Source of the DNA: an uncultured Anaeromyxobacter sp. | Lineage (GTDB): Bacteria > Myxococcota > Myxococcia > Myxococcales > Anaeromyxobacteraceae | Direction of reading: 5' to 3' | Length of the DNA: 64,000 nucleotides | Assembly (NCBI GenBank): GCA_903855945.1 | Contig: CAIOAK010000129.1 | Span: forward strand, 49,929 to 113,928 | In this document: in pieces, positions 8,728 through 17,409 of the stretch | Numbering within the stretch: the stretch's first letter is position 1 | How the letters are laid out: the number at the start of each line of letters is the position of its first letter | Notes under the pieces: generated by a model | What the model was told of the DNA's origin: nothing | Databases searched by the model: none | Seen by the model: the letters and a program-made list of their open reading frames with translations, nothing else | Program-made: the position numbers and the translations under genes

Positions 8728-10130
8728 GCGCCCCGGCCGCGACGGCAGGCGTGAAGGAGCGCTTCCCGCCGCAGATCTCCTACATCATGGCCAGCGAGGG
8801 GGCGGAGCGCTTCTCGTTCTACGGGATGCGCAACATCCTCGTCATCTACATGGTGCAGTACCTTCTGGTCTCGGCCGCGGACTCGAAGGCCAGCTACCAC
8901 TATTTCGTGATGGCGAACTACCTCATGCCGCTCGTCGGCGGGTGGCTCGCCGACCGGTTCCTGGGGCGCTACAAGGTCATCCTCTTCCTGTCGTTCGGAT
9001 ACGTGGTCGGGAACCTGGTGATCGCCGCCGTGCCCACCAGGATGGGGCTTCTCGCCGGTTGCGCCCTCATCGCCATCGGGGCGGGCGGCATCAAGCCCTG
9101 CGTCTCGGCCTTCGTGGGGGACCAGTTCCGCCCGGACCAGAAGGGGCTCCTGCAGAAGGTCTACGGCCTCTTCTACTGGATGGTGAACCTGGGCAGCGCC
9201 ACCGCCTCGCTCCTCATCCCGTTCATGCTCAAGCGGTACGGCCCCGCGGTGGCGTTCGGCATCCCGGCCGTGCTCATGGTGCTGGCGCTCGTCCTCTTCG
9301 TGGCCGGCCGCCGCAAGTACGTGTACGTGCCCCCCACCGGACCGAACGCGCACTCCTTCGTGAAGGTGGTGGCCTCCGCGATCCGCCGGCGCCGGGAGCG
9401 AACGGGCGGCGACGACTGGCTCGCGCCGGCCATCGCCGATCACCCGGCGGAGGCCGTGGACGGCGCCCGTGCCGTGGTGCGGGTCTCGGCCGTCTTCGCG
9501 ATGGTGGCCGGCTTCTGGGCGCTCTTCGACCAGAAGGGCGCCTCCTTCATCCTCCAGGCCAAGCAGATGAACCTGGACGTGGCGAGCTTCGACTTCCTGG
9601 GCATGAAGCTGGGCGGCTTCCGGCTCGCCGAATCCCAGATGAACGCCGTGAACCCGTTCCTGGTGCTCCTGATCGTCCCGCTCTTCCAGGGGGTGGTCTA
9701 CCCGGGCCTCGTGCGGATGGGGATGAAGGTCACGGCCCTGGGGCGGATGAGCGTGGGGATGTTCCTCACCATGTTCTCGTTCGTCGTCATGGCCGGCATC
9801 CAGGCCGTCATCGACGGCGGGGCGCGGCCGCACGTCTTCTGGCAGGTCGTCCCCATCCTGATATTAACTGTGGGTGAAGTGATGATCTCGGTGACCGGGC
9901 TCGAGTTCGCCTTCACCCAGGCGCCCAGGACGATGAAGAGCACGGTGATGAGCTTCTGGCTGCTCACCTCGGCCATCGGGAACTTCGTGGCCGCGGTGGT
10001 CTCCCAGTGGAACCGGTTCCACGGCGCGGCCTACTTCCTCTTCTTCGCGGGGCTCATGCTCCTGTGCGCGGTGGGATTCGTGCTGCTCGCGAGACGGTAC
10101 CGGCCGGTGGCGTCGGTCGTGGGGGGGTAG
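8724..10130 (+). CDS. POT/PTR family proton-coupled oligopeptide transporter, second copy
   Basis: 468 residues from GTG 8724. A longer open frame upstream is only the shadow of the first POT gene. It has the same motifs as its neighbour (SEGAERFSFYGM near residue 24, GAGGIKP near 118) and is clearly a tandem duplicate that has diverged over its length, which suggests different peptide preferences. At 9861-9880 the code switches to rare AT-rich codons (ATA TTA ACT GGT GAA) where a copy of the dispersed palindrome lies. No other gene follows for over 500 nt. Confidence 0.9.
   Translation: MSAPAATAGVKERFPPQISYIMASEGAERFSFYGMRNILVIYMVQYLLVSAADSKASYHYFVMANYLMPLVGGWLADRFLGRYKVILFLSFGYVVGNLVIAAVPTRMGLLAGCALIAIGAGGIKPCVSAFVGDQFRPDQKGLLQKVYGLFYWMVNLGSATASLLIPFMLKRYGPAVAFGIPAVLMVLALVLFVAGRRKYVYVPPTGPNAHSFVKVVASAIRRRRERTGGDDWLAPAIADHPAEAVDGARAVVRVSAVFAMVAGFWALFDQKGASFILQAKQMNLDVASFDFLGMKLGGFRLAESQMNAVNPFLVLLIVPLFQGVVYPGLVRMGMKVTALGRMSVGMFLTMFSFVVMAGIQAVIDGGARPHVFWQVVPILILTVGEVMISVTGLEFAFTQAPRTMKSTVMSFWLLTSAIGNFVAAVVSQWNRFHGAAYFLFFAGLMLLCAVGFVLLARRYRPVASVVGG
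9864..9878. repeat. Dispersed palindrome, site 1 (TTAACTGTGGGTGAA)
   Basis: Matches TTCACTC-N-GAGTGAA with three differences, inside the second POT gene, where it forces rare codons. Confidence 0.4.
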
Positions 10131-10673
10131 GGGCGGTCACACGCTGGGGAAGATGGGCTTCGCGCCGGCATCGTCCGGGTCGAGGATGGCTCGGCGATGG
10201 ACGTGGCGGCGCACGTTGACGCCGCGGAGTGGGCGATGGACGGGGGAGACCTCGCGCCATGAGCCCGATGCTCCGCTCGATCGTCGCTGGCCGATGCCGA
10301 CGGGCCGTTCGTGGAGCGGCATGTCTTGCACCGGGCCCGGGCGGGAGCGCTGCGCGAGGACCCGGCCACGAACCGAGGCGAGGGGCGACTCCGGGTTTCA
10401 CTGGTCGTGACAGGCCAGAAGGGTCCGCGCGGCGGACATCGGCCATTTGGGGCGTGTCCACTCGGAGTGCACCGAAAGTACTTGACGTACTCCGGGGCGG
10501 ATTCCGTTCCGGCGATGCGGTCCCTGCGGAATGGGCCTTTCCGCTGCGCCAGCGCCCCGTGCGCGTGCGTCGATGGCCTCCGGCGAGGGTCGAGAGGTTT
10601 GCGGGCGAAATCGCCCAGCGGCCGTCCCTGCTCGTTTCCGGAGGCCCCGAAATCGCGTGAGAGAGTGGATGTC
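10131..10673. other. 543-nt stretch without a recognisable gene
   Basis: Short open frames exist on both strands, but none has a recognisable protein or a consistent codon pattern. It lies between the POT pair and a decayed HNH gene, so it may be worn-out accessory DNA. The only structured signal I see is the palindrome site at 10457-10471. No tRNA or strong terminator was seen. Confidence 0.5.
10457..10471. repeat. Dispersed palindrome, site 2 (TCCACTCGGAGTGCA)
   Basis: Two differences from TTCACTC-N-GAGTGAA and the only clear copy in non-coding DNA. The inner part TGCACTCCGAGTGGA/TCCACTCGGAGTGCA is almost a perfect palindrome. Confidence 0.45.
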
Positions 10674-11446
10674 ATGAACGACACCGCACTCCAGGAAGCC
10701 CGTGACTTCTCCGGACGACTCGCCGGTCTGCTCCGGCGCGAGCACTCCGCCCTCGTCGACTTCCTCCACCGCGAGCTCCGTCTCTCCCGCGGTGCGGCCC
10801 ACTACCGGAAGGTGGCGGCTCGCCTGGTCCGCCGATTCTTCTGCCTCTCCAGCATGGAAGCACGGGCCCTCGCCGCCGAGCTCGACCCGGAGGTGCTGCG
10901 GCAGAGGACGGTGGTGAGGGTGTTCGCCCCGGGTCACACGAGTTCAGATGAACCGGGCCACGTGATTTCAGGGGGTTGCGCGGTTCACACGAATGAACTC
11001 GAGCTCCGGATGCCCTCCACGGCGGTAGCTGCAGCGCCCCGGCCGACCGCCGTCGAACCCATGACCGCCACGGCCTCGCGAATCCACCTCACCGTCCCTC
11101 GCGAGTTCGTCACGCTCCTTCGCAAGGCGAAGGCCGGCGAGGCCCACACCCGGCCTCACGCCACCGACGCCGATGTCCTGGTGGAAGGGCTGAAGCTGCT
11201 CCTCGAGAAGCAGTCGAGGAGAAAGGCCGGCATCCCGGCCAGGGTGAAGCGCGAGGTGATGAATCGGGACGGCGCCCGCTGCCAGTGGCCCCTCCACGAC
11301 GGAAGCCTCTGCGGCGCCACGACCCACCTCGAGATCGACCACGTCCACCCGCGCGCCAGGCCTACGGCGACGCCCACATGGACCTCTTCGCGCCGCGGAA
11401 CCCCGTCGCCGGGGAGGAGGTCGCCGCCTACGTGGTAACTTCCCCT
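10674..11446 (+). pseudogene. HNH endonuclease-family gene, decayed
   Basis: From ATG 10674 the frame begins like a large HNH family common in Myxococcota (FSGRLAGLLRREH, then RELRLSRGAAHYRKVAARLVRRF). Blocks expected between LVDFL and HRELRL, and after VRRF, are missing. A foreign ~70-nt insert follows. The HNH start is present (CQWPLHDGSLCGATTHLEIDHV), but at about 11354 the frame changes: the expected C-terminal block RQAYGDAHMDLFAPRNP continues in another frame, and the second half of the HNH motif has gone. The bases at the junction (GCGCGCCAGG) could pair with both sides of the lost segment, so slippage is a likely cause. Not functional. Confidence 0.75.
10931..11001 (+). repeat. Imperfect tandem repeats resembling an IS end, inside the HNH pseudogene
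   Basis: Two units 24 nt apart start GGGTCACACGAGTTCAG (10931) and GGGCCACGTGATTTCAG (10955), agreeing at 13 of 17 positions. A third at about 10981 keeps TTCACACGAATGAAC. Multiple terminal repeats of this kind remind me of IS21-type ends. No transposase is nearby, so it would be a solo remnant. Confidence 0.4.
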
Positions 11447-11448
11447 CC

Positions 11449-11919
11449 ATGCTCTGGAAGGAGACCGCCGCCGTCCGGGCCCTCGGGCTCCGCATCCCGC
11501 TCCTCCTCTTCGTCGCGCCCCGCGTCCTCGAGCTCGACGACGAGGGGGCCGCAGTCCTCGTGCCGCTCAACTGGCGCACCCGGAACCACGTCGGATCGAT
11601 GTACGTGGGAACCATGGCCGCCGCGGCCGACCTGGCCTCCGGGATGAACGCCTTCTCCCTCATCCGCTCCCGCTACCGGCGGGTGGTGCCGGTCTTCAAG
11701 TACGCCAACATGGAGTTCCTGAAGCGGGCCGACGGCGACACCGTCTTCCGCACACGGGACGGGCGGAAGATCGCGGCCGCCCTGGACGAGGCGGTGCGCG
11801 ACGGGAAGCGCGTCACCCTGCCCGTGGAGGTGGTGGCGACCGTCCCGACCCGCTACGGCGACGAACCGGTAGCCCGCTTCACGATGGGACTCTCCGTGAA
11901 ACAGAGGGCCTCCCCGTGA
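11449..11919 (+). CDS. DUF4442 (hotdog-fold, thioesterase-like) protein
   Basis: 156 residues. The pattern (NWRTRNHVGSMYVGTMAAAADLASG at about residues 42-66, split here by the family's conserved Asn and Gly residues) matches DUF4442, a hotdog-fold family related to acyl-CoA thioesterases. It overlaps the following PaaI-type gene by 4 nt, so two hotdog proteins are translated together, possibly as a heteromer. No Shine-Dalgarno is visible before ATG 11449; the gene follows the HNH pseudogene by a few bases. Confidence 0.75.
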   Translation: MLWKETAAVRALGLRIPLLLFVAPRVLELDDEGAAVLVPLNWRTRNHVGSMYVGTMAAAADLASGMNAFSLIRSRYRRVVPVFKYANMEFLKRADGDTVFRTRDGRKIAAALDEAVRDGKRVTLPVEVVATVPTRYGDEPVARFTMGLSVKQRASP

Positions 11920-12305
11920 ACCTCTCCGACCTCATCGGACGCCCCGTCCCCTTCGCCGACTACCTCGGCATCCGCATCGTCGAGATCCAGCCCGGGCTGG
12001 CGCGCCTCGACCTCCCGGTGCGCCCGGAGCTCGAGAACAGCCACGGCGCCGTCCACGGCGGGGTGGTGAGCGCGCTCGCCGACGTGGCGCTCGCGGTGGC
12101 GGCCATCGCCCAGGACGGCCACTGCCACGGGGCCTTCACCATCGACCTGTCGGTGAGCTTCATCGGCCCGGGGAAGGGGACGCTCGTCGCCGAGGGGCGC
12201 TGCCTCCGGGCCGGGAAGTCGCTCGCCTTCTCGGAGGGCGAGGTGAGGGACGCGCACGGGAACCTGGTGGCGAAGGCCATCGGTTCCTTCAAGTTCAAGC
12301 GCTGA
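11916..12305 (+). CDS. PaaI-type acyl-CoA thioesterase
   Basis: 129 residues, GTG start overlapping the previous stop. The PaaI signature is clear: a NSHGAVHGGVVSALADVA helix at about residues 39-56, whose Asn/His/Gly positions and following Asp form the active site. It would hydrolyse an acyl-CoA or aryl-CoA in the cytoplasm. It lies beside a large acyl-CoA catabolic block and could recycle CoA there. Its 3' end overlaps the convergent ComB-type gene by 11 nt. Confidence 0.88.
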   Translation: MNLSDLIGRPVPFADYLGIRIVEIQPGLARLDLPVRPELENSHGAVHGGVVSALADVALAVAAIAQDGHCHGAFTIDLSVSFIGPGKGTLVAEGRCLRAGKSLAFSEGEVRDAHGNLVAKAIGSFKFKR

Positions 12306-13011
12306 CGAGCCGTCCCCCCACGAGCTCCGGCACCACGGAGAGGTGGTCCTTCCGGGCCGCCCACTCCACCTCCCGCTCCAGGCCGTACTCCCGCATCATG
12401 CGCCCGAGGCGGCCGGCCGACAGGCAGGCGAGCGCGTCGGTCTTCTCGTGGAGCAGGCGCGCCGCCAGCGCGGCGTCGGAGAGCTCCCAGTCCGGCCGGA
12501 GCCGCGCCAGGTGCGAGACCAGGTGGCCCGCGCCGTAGAAGTCCTCGAGGTTCATCCGGTCCGACGAGCCGGAGCAGACGAGCAATACCGTCTTCCCCTG
12601 GCCGGTCGCCGCCACCCGCTCGGCCACGGCGGCCCCGTTCGCGAGGGCCGCGGCGTAGACCCGATCCGCCCCGGTGGAGCGGTGCAGCGCCACCGTACCG
12701 TTCGTGGTGGCGTAGAGGAGCGCCTTCCCCGCGAGCGGAAGGCGCAGGAGCTCCATCGGTGTGGGGTGGGCGAAGCCGGGGAGGGTCACCGCGCCGTACT
12801 CGCCGGCGAGCAGGTACGATCCCGCGGGGCGCCGGGCGGCCTCGGCGAGGGCCGCGTCCCCGTCCGGCGCCGGAACCACCTCGGTGGCGCCGTGGGCCAG
12901 CGCCGCGGCGATGCTGGTGGTGGCGAAGAGGACGTCGAGGACCACCACCACCTTCCCGCGAAGGCGCTGCCCGTCGAGGTCCCTCTTCTGGACGAGGACG
13001 TGGACCTTCAT
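12295..13011 (-). CDS. 2-phosphosulfolactate phosphatase family protein (ComB-like)
   Basis: 238 residues. Motifs typical of ComB are present: VVVLDVLFATTSI near residues 21-33, a LLAGEYG block, LLYATTNGTVAL at about 97-108, and LVCSGSSDRMNLEDFYGAG at about 143-161 (stated as conserved blocks, not as proof of substrate). The archaeal enzyme removes phosphate from 2-phosphosulfolactate on the way to coenzyme M. Bacterial homologues occur without that pathway and their substrate is uncertain. It overlaps the APH-like gene by 4 nt and so is the last gene of the kinase/dehydrogenase operon. Confidence 0.8.
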   Translation of the reverse strand: MKVHVLVQKRDLDGQRLRGKVVVVLDVLFATTSIAAALAHGATEVVPAPDGDAALAEAARRPAGSYLLAGEYGAVTLPGFAHPTPMELLRLPLAGKALLYATTNGTVALHRSTGADRVYAAALANGAAVAERVAATGQGKTVLLVCSGSSDRMNLEDFYGAGHLVSHLARLRPDWELSDAALAARLLHEKTDALACLSAGRLGRMMREYGLEREVEWAARKDHLSVVPELVGGRLVSA

Positions 13012-14102
13012 CCGAGCCCGTGGATGCGTCCGCGGTCGAGCGCGCGGGCGGCCTGCGCGCCGAGCAGGTGCACCGTCTGGATGAGCCGCTCGAAGCGGGG
13101 GTCGCGGGTGTGGCCGTCCTTCCAGCGCCGGTAGATCTGCTGCACGATGACCGCCAGCTTGAAGAGGGCGAAGACGTAGTGGAAGAGCACGTCGTCCACC
13201 GACCGCCCCGACCGCAGCGCGTAGCGCTCCACCACCTCCCGCCGCGACAGGCTGCCGGGCAGGTGGGTGGGGCCGAAGGCCGAGGCCCGCAGCGGGGCCG
13301 GGTCGTCGGGGTCGGTCCAGTAGCCGAGCGCCGTGCCCAGGTCCATGAGCGGATCGCCCACGGTGGCCATCTCCCAGTCGAGCACCGCCACCACGCGGGA
13401 CGGGTCACCCGGGTCGAGAACCACGTTGTCGTACTTGTAGTCGTTGTGGACGAGGGCCGCCCCGCTCGAGGCGGGCATGTGGGCCGCGGCCCATGCGGCG
13501 GCCGCCTCGATCTGCGGGACCTCGTCGGTCCGGGCCGCGAAGTAGCGCTCCGTCCACCCCTTCACCTGCCGCTCCACGTACCCGGCCGGCCGCCCCAGGC
13601 CGGCCAGCGCGTTCCCGGTCACCGGCACCGAGTGGAGGTCGGCCAGGTTGTCCACGAGCGCGCCGGAGGTGGCGCGGAGCAGCTCCGGCGTGATCGGGAG
13701 CCCGGAGCCCGATCCGTCCCCGCGCAGGATGATCCCCTGCACCCGCTCCATGAGGTAGAAGCGCGCCCCCAGCGCCGTCTCGTCGTCGCAGAAGGCGAGC
13801 GGCCGCGGCGCCCGCGGGTAGAGACCGCGGAGCGCCGAGAGCAGGTTCCACTCCCGGTCCATGTCATGGGCGCTCTTCACCTTCGCGCCGAAGGGAGCGC
13901 GGCGCAGCACCGCCTCGTGGCCGTCGATGCGGACCAGGTAGGTGAGGTTGGAGTGCCCCTTGCGGAACTGGAGGACCGTGACCGGTCCCGACGCGCCCGG
14001 GAAGGCCCGGAGCATCCAGGGGCGCACCTTCTCCGGGTCGAAGCGCTCCTCGTCCCGGACCTCGTCGGCCTCGTCCAGCTTCTGCCGGCAGCGCTCGCTC
14101 AC
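13008..14102 (-). CDS. APH-family phosphotransferase (ACAD10-like)
   Basis: 364 residues from a GTG at 14102 that overlaps the upstream dehydrogenase stop by 4 nt; the longer open frame to 14849 is a shadow of that gene. The kinase fold is visible as a phosphate-binding N-lobe (QFRKGHSNLTYLV), the catalytic loop LVHNDYKYDNVVL and the metal-binding VLDWEMATVGDP. In bacteria and in human ACAD10 such kinases are paired with an acyl-CoA dehydrogenase and are thought to phosphorylate a hydroxyacyl-CoA so that it can be dehydrated. The same pairing is seen here. Confidence 0.88.
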   Translation of the reverse strand: MSERCRQKLDEADEVRDEERFDPEKVRPWMLRAFPGASGPVTVLQFRKGHSNLTYLVRIDGHEAVLRRAPFGAKVKSAHDMDREWNLLSALRGLYPRAPRPLAFCDDETALGARFYLMERVQGIILRGDGSGSGLPITPELLRATSGALVDNLADLHSVPVTGNALAGLGRPAGYVERQVKGWTERYFAARTDEVPQIEAAAAWAAAHMPASSGAALVHNDYKYDNVVLDPGDPSRVVAVLDWEMATVGDPLMDLGTALGYWTDPDDPAPLRASAFGPTHLPGSLSRREVVERYALRSGRSVDDVLFHYVFALFKLAVIVQQIYRRWKDGHTRDPRFERLIQTVHLLGAQAARALDRGRIHGLG

Positions 14103-15310
14103 CGATCGCCCCGCCCCTTCGCGTAGCCGGCCAGGATCCGCTTCGCGACCGACGCGATGTGCACCTCGTCGGCGCCGTCGTAGATGCGCCCGGCCCGCTC
14201 GTGGGCGAACCAGAAGGCGAGCGGCGTGTCGTCGGTCATGCCGAGCGCCCCGAGCGCCTGGATGGCCCGGTCGAGCACCCGCTGCAGCGTGCGGGCCACC
14301 GTGAACTTGATGATGGAGATCTCCTGTCGAGCGGCCGGAGCACCCTCCCGCTCGATCTTCCAGGCGGCCTGGAGCACGAGCAGCCGGGCCGCGTCGATCT
14401 CGGCGCGGCTCTCGGCCACCCACTGCTGCACCATCTGGCGCGATCCCAGGAAGTCGCCGGGGGCGAGCTGCCGGGTGGCGGCGTGGGTGCAGAGGATGTC
14501 GAAGGCCCGCTCGCAGATCCCGATCCAGCGCATGCAGTGGTGGATCCGCCCCGGTCCGAGCCGGTGCTGGGCGAGCACGAAGCCGCCCCCCTCCGGACCG
14601 AGCAGGTTCTCGAGCGGCACCCGCGCGCCGTGGTACATGACCTCGCCGTGGCTCTGCCAGTCGGAGCCGCGGTGCCCCATCACCGAGATGTTCCCCACCA
14701 GCTCGAATCCCGGCGTCTCGGTGGGGACGAGGATCATGCTGGCGCGCCGGTGCGGTTCCTTCTCCTCGGGGTTGGTCACCGCCATGCAGACCGCGAAGGC
14801 GGCGCCGTCGGCCGAGGAGGCGAACCACTTGTGGCCGCGGATGACCCACTCGCCCCCGTCCTTCACGGCGGTGGTGCCCATCCAGACCGGGTTCGAGCCG
14901 GCGAACTCCGGCTCGGTCATGGTGAAGCAGCTCCGGATCTCGCCGCGGGCGAGCGGCTCGAGCCAGCGCGACTTCTGCTCCCCGGTGCCGAACTCGAGGA
15001 TGAGCTCCATGTTGCCGATGTCGGGCGCCTGGACGTTGAAGCAGTAGTGGCCGAGCGGGCTCTTCCCCAGCTCCTCGGAGAGGTGGGCGAACTCGGTGAG
15101 GGGGAGGTGGGCCCCGCCGTACTCCGGCGGCATGTGGGCGGCGAAGAGGCCGGTCTCCCGGGCCCTCTGCCGGACCTGGCGCAGCTCGGGGAGGATGGCG
15201 GAGAAACCCCCGTGCCGGAACCGCTGCTCGAGCGGGAGGATCTCCTTGCGCACGAACTCCCGCAGGAGCCCTCGCATGCTTCGCACCCGATCCGGGATCG
15301 AGAAGTCCAT
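14099..15310 (-). CDS. Acyl-CoA dehydrogenase (ACAD10/11-type)
   Basis: 403 residues from ATG 15310, preceded by a GGAG-type ribosome site; the frame is open further upstream, but there it shadows the SDR gene. An FAD-binding block CFTMTEPEFAGSN is at about residues 134-146, and the C-terminal YDGADEVHIASVAKRIL matches the ACAD10/11 subgroup. It would oxidise an acyl-CoA at the alpha-beta position with electron transfer flavoprotein as acceptor. It is the partner of the APH-like kinase just downstream, and its operon begins with the SDR. Confidence 0.92.
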   Translation of the reverse strand: MDFSIPDRVRSMRGLLREFVRKEILPLEQRFRHGGFSAILPELRQVRQRARETGLFAAHMPPEYGGAHLPLTEFAHLSEELGKSPLGHYCFNVQAPDIGNMELILEFGTGEQKSRWLEPLARGEIRSCFTMTEPEFAGSNPVWMGTTAVKDGGEWVIRGHKWFASSADGAAFAVCMAVTNPEEKEPHRRASMILVPTETPGFELVGNISVMGHRGSDWQSHGEVMYHGARVPLENLLGPEGGGFVLAQHRLGPGRIHHCMRWIGICERAFDILCTHAATRQLAPGDFLGSRQMVQQWVAESRAEIDAARLLVLQAAWKIEREGAPAARQEISIIKFTVARTLQRVLDRAIQALGALGMTDDTPLAFWFAHERAGRIYDGADEVHIASVAKRILAGYAKGRGDR

Positions 15311-15321
15311 GGAATCTCCTT

Positions 15322-16095
15322 TCAGAACAGCACTGCGCCGCCGTCCACGACCAGGCACTGCCCGGTGACGTGCCGGGACGCCTCCGAGGCGAGGTAGGCC
15401 ACCGCCCCCTTCAGATCCTCGTCCCCCCCCAGACGGCCGAGCGGCGTCATCGCGATCACCATGTCCCCGATGGCCGAGAGCAGCCCGTGGGTCATCTTCG
15501 AAGGGAAGAATCCCGGGCAGATGCAGTTCACGTTGATGCCGTGGCGCCCCCACTCGGCCGCCAGCGCCCGGGTCAGGTTCACCACCGCGCCCTTGCTCGT
15601 GTTGTAGGCGATGGTCTGCATCCCGGGCGGGTTGCCGGCGAGCCCCGCCACGGAGGCGATGTTCACGATCTTCCCGGAGCCGCGCGGGATCATGAAGCGA
15701 CGCCCCACCTCCTGGGAGAGGAAGAAGGTGGCGTCCAGGTTGAGCCGCATCACCTTGTCCCAGGCCTCGGCCGGGTGGTCCTCGGCGGCAGCGCCCCAGG
15801 TGGTTCCGGCGTTGTTCACCAGGATGTCGATGGTGCCGAAGCGGGCCGCCACCGCGTCCACCGTGGGGGCGATGCTCTCCCGCCGCCCCAGGTCCACCGG
15901 GACCGCCACGGCCTCCACCCCCTGGGCCGCCAGCTTCCTCTCGGCGACCTCCAGCTCGGCCGCCTTGCGCGCGGTGATGGCCACCTTGGCGCCCATCTCG
16001 CCGAGCGCCTCCGCCATCTGGAAGCCCAGGCCGCGGGAGCCGCCGGTGACGAGGGCCACCTTCCCCGTCAGGTCGAGCAGATTCTTGAGACTCAT
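15322..16095 (-). CDS. Short-chain dehydrogenase/reductase
   Basis: 257 residues. The nucleotide-binding motif TGGSRGLG is near residue 17, NNAG near 93 and the catalytic YNTSK near 164, so it is a classical SDR. The C-terminal VTGQCLVVDGG is common to FabG-like members. Together with the kinase and dehydrogenase downstream it could oxidise or reduce a 3-hydroxyacyl intermediate. It is the first gene of the minus-strand operon and is divergent from a second acyl-CoA operon across a 108-nt gap that must hold both promoters. Confidence 0.9.
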   Translation of the reverse strand: MSLKNLLDLTGKVALVTGGSRGLGFQMAEALGEMGAKVAITARKAAELEVAERKLAAQGVEAVAVPVDLGRRESIAPTVDAVAARFGTIDILVNNAGTTWGAAAEDHPAEAWDKVMRLNLDATFFLSQEVGRRFMIPRGSGKIVNIASVAGLAGNPPGMQTIAYNTSKGAVVNLTRALAAEWGRHGINVNCICPGFFPSKMTHGLLSAIGDMVIAMTPLGRLGGDEDLKGAVAYLASEASRHVTGQCLVVDGGAVLF

Positions 16096-16203
16096 CCGGG
16101 GCGTCTCCTCCGGGCTTCACCCGGGTTCGGGAAGGGCTATTCTCTCCGGCGCGGTGCGACGGATCCTGGCACCCCGGCCTCGCCACCGTCAACGGAGACG
16201 ATC

Positions 16204-17400
16204 ATGGACCTCACCTTCAGCCCCGAGGAACAGGCCTTCCGCGACGAGGTGCGGGCCTTCCTCACGACGAGCCTGCCCCCCGCCATGCGCCACCGGGTGC
16301 TGGAGGGGCTGCTCGTCCCCGCGGCGGACACCATCGCCTGGCAGCGCATCCTGCACCGGAAGGGCTGGGGCGGGCCAAACTGGCCGGTCGAGTTCGGGGG
16401 CACGGGCTGGGATCCGGTGCGCCAGTTCATCTTCGAGGAGGAGTGCGCCGCGGCCGGCACGCCCCGCCTGCTCCCCTTCGGCCTCAAGATGGTGGGTCCG
16501 GTGATCCAGGCCTTCGGAAACGCCGCCCAGAAGGCGCGCTTCCTGCCGCGCATCCTCTCCGCCGAGGACTGGTGGTGCCAGGGCTACTCCGAGCCCGGCT
16601 CGGGCTCCGACCTCGCCTCCCTGCGCACCGAGGCGGTCCGGGAGGGGGACCACTACGTCGTGAACGGGCAGAAGACCTGGATCACGCTGGCCCAGCACGC
16701 CGACTGGATCTTCTGCCTCGTCCGCACCGACAAGGCCGCCAAGGCCCAGGCCGGCATCTCCTTCCTCCTCGTCGACATGCATTCACCCGGAGTGACAGTG
16801 CGCCCCATCGTCATGCTGGACGGCGGCGTGGAGGTGAACGAGGTCTGGTTCGAGGACGTGAAGGTCCCGGTGGAGAACCGGGTCGGAGAGGAGAACAAGG
16901 GCTGGACCTACGCCAAGTTCCTCCTCGGACACGAGCGGGCCAACATCGCCGGCATCGGCGGGTCCAAGCGGGAGCTGGCGCGCCTCACCCGCATCGCCTC
17001 GCTGGAGCGGAAGAACGGCCGGCCGCTCTCCGAGGATCCGCTCTTCGCCGCGCGGCTCGCCCAGGTGGAGATCGACCTGATCGCGCTGGAGATCACCAAC
17101 CTCCGCGTGCTCTCCGCCGAGGCGGAGAAGCGCACCCCCGGCCCGGAGGCCTCGCTGCTCAAGATCAAGGGGACCGAGATCCAGCAGGCCCTCACCGAGC
17201 TCATGGTCCAGGCGGTGGGGCCGTACGCGCTCCCCTTCCGGATCGGGGCGCTCGAGGACGGGTTCCAGGGGCCGCCGGTGGGGCCGGACTACGCCGCCCC
17301 GCTCGCCGCCACCTACTGCAACATGCGGAAGGCCTCCATCTACGGCGGCTCGAACGAGATCCAGAAGAACATCATCACCCAGATGATCCTGGCCCTGTAG
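16204..17400 (+). CDS. Acyl-CoA dehydrogenase, large-subunit type
   Basis: 398 residues from ATG 16204, the first methionine that gives a normal N-terminus (MDLTFSPEEQAFRDEVRAFL); the open frame upstream is not conserved. The QGYSEPGSGSDLASL block at about residues 122-136 binds FAD, and the C-terminus carries YGGSNEIQKNII. Followed after 9 nt by another dehydrogenase of a different subgroup; such pairs occur as heteromeric dehydrogenases, for example the pimeloyl-CoA and steroid side-chain types. A copy of the dispersed palindrome lies inside at 16782. Confidence 0.92.
   Translation: MDLTFSPEEQAFRDEVRAFLTTSLPPAMRHRVLEGLLVPAADTIAWQRILHRKGWGGPNWPVEFGGTGWDPVRQFIFEEECAAAGTPRLLPFGLKMVGPVIQAFGNAAQKARFLPRILSAEDWWCQGYSEPGSGSDLASLRTEAVREGDHYVVNGQKTWITLAQHADWIFCLVRTDKAAKAQAGISFLLVDMHSPGVTVRPIVMLDGGVEVNEVWFEDVKVPVENRVGEENKGWTYAKFLLGHERANIAGIGGSKRELARLTRIASLERKNGRPLSEDPLFAARLAQVEIDLIALEITNLRVLSAEAEKRTPGPEASLLKIKGTEIQQALTELMVQAVGPYALPFRIGALEDGFQGPPVGPDYAAPLAATYCNMRKASIYGGSNEIQKNIITQMILAL
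16782..16796. repeat. Dispersed palindrome, site 3 (TTCACCCGGAGTGAC)
   Basis: Two differences from TTCACTC-N-GAGTGAA. Lies in the acyl-CoA dehydrogenase gene and brings the rare codons CAT, TCA, GGA and ACA together. Confidence 0.45.
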
Positions 17401-17409
17401 GAGCGCGCC

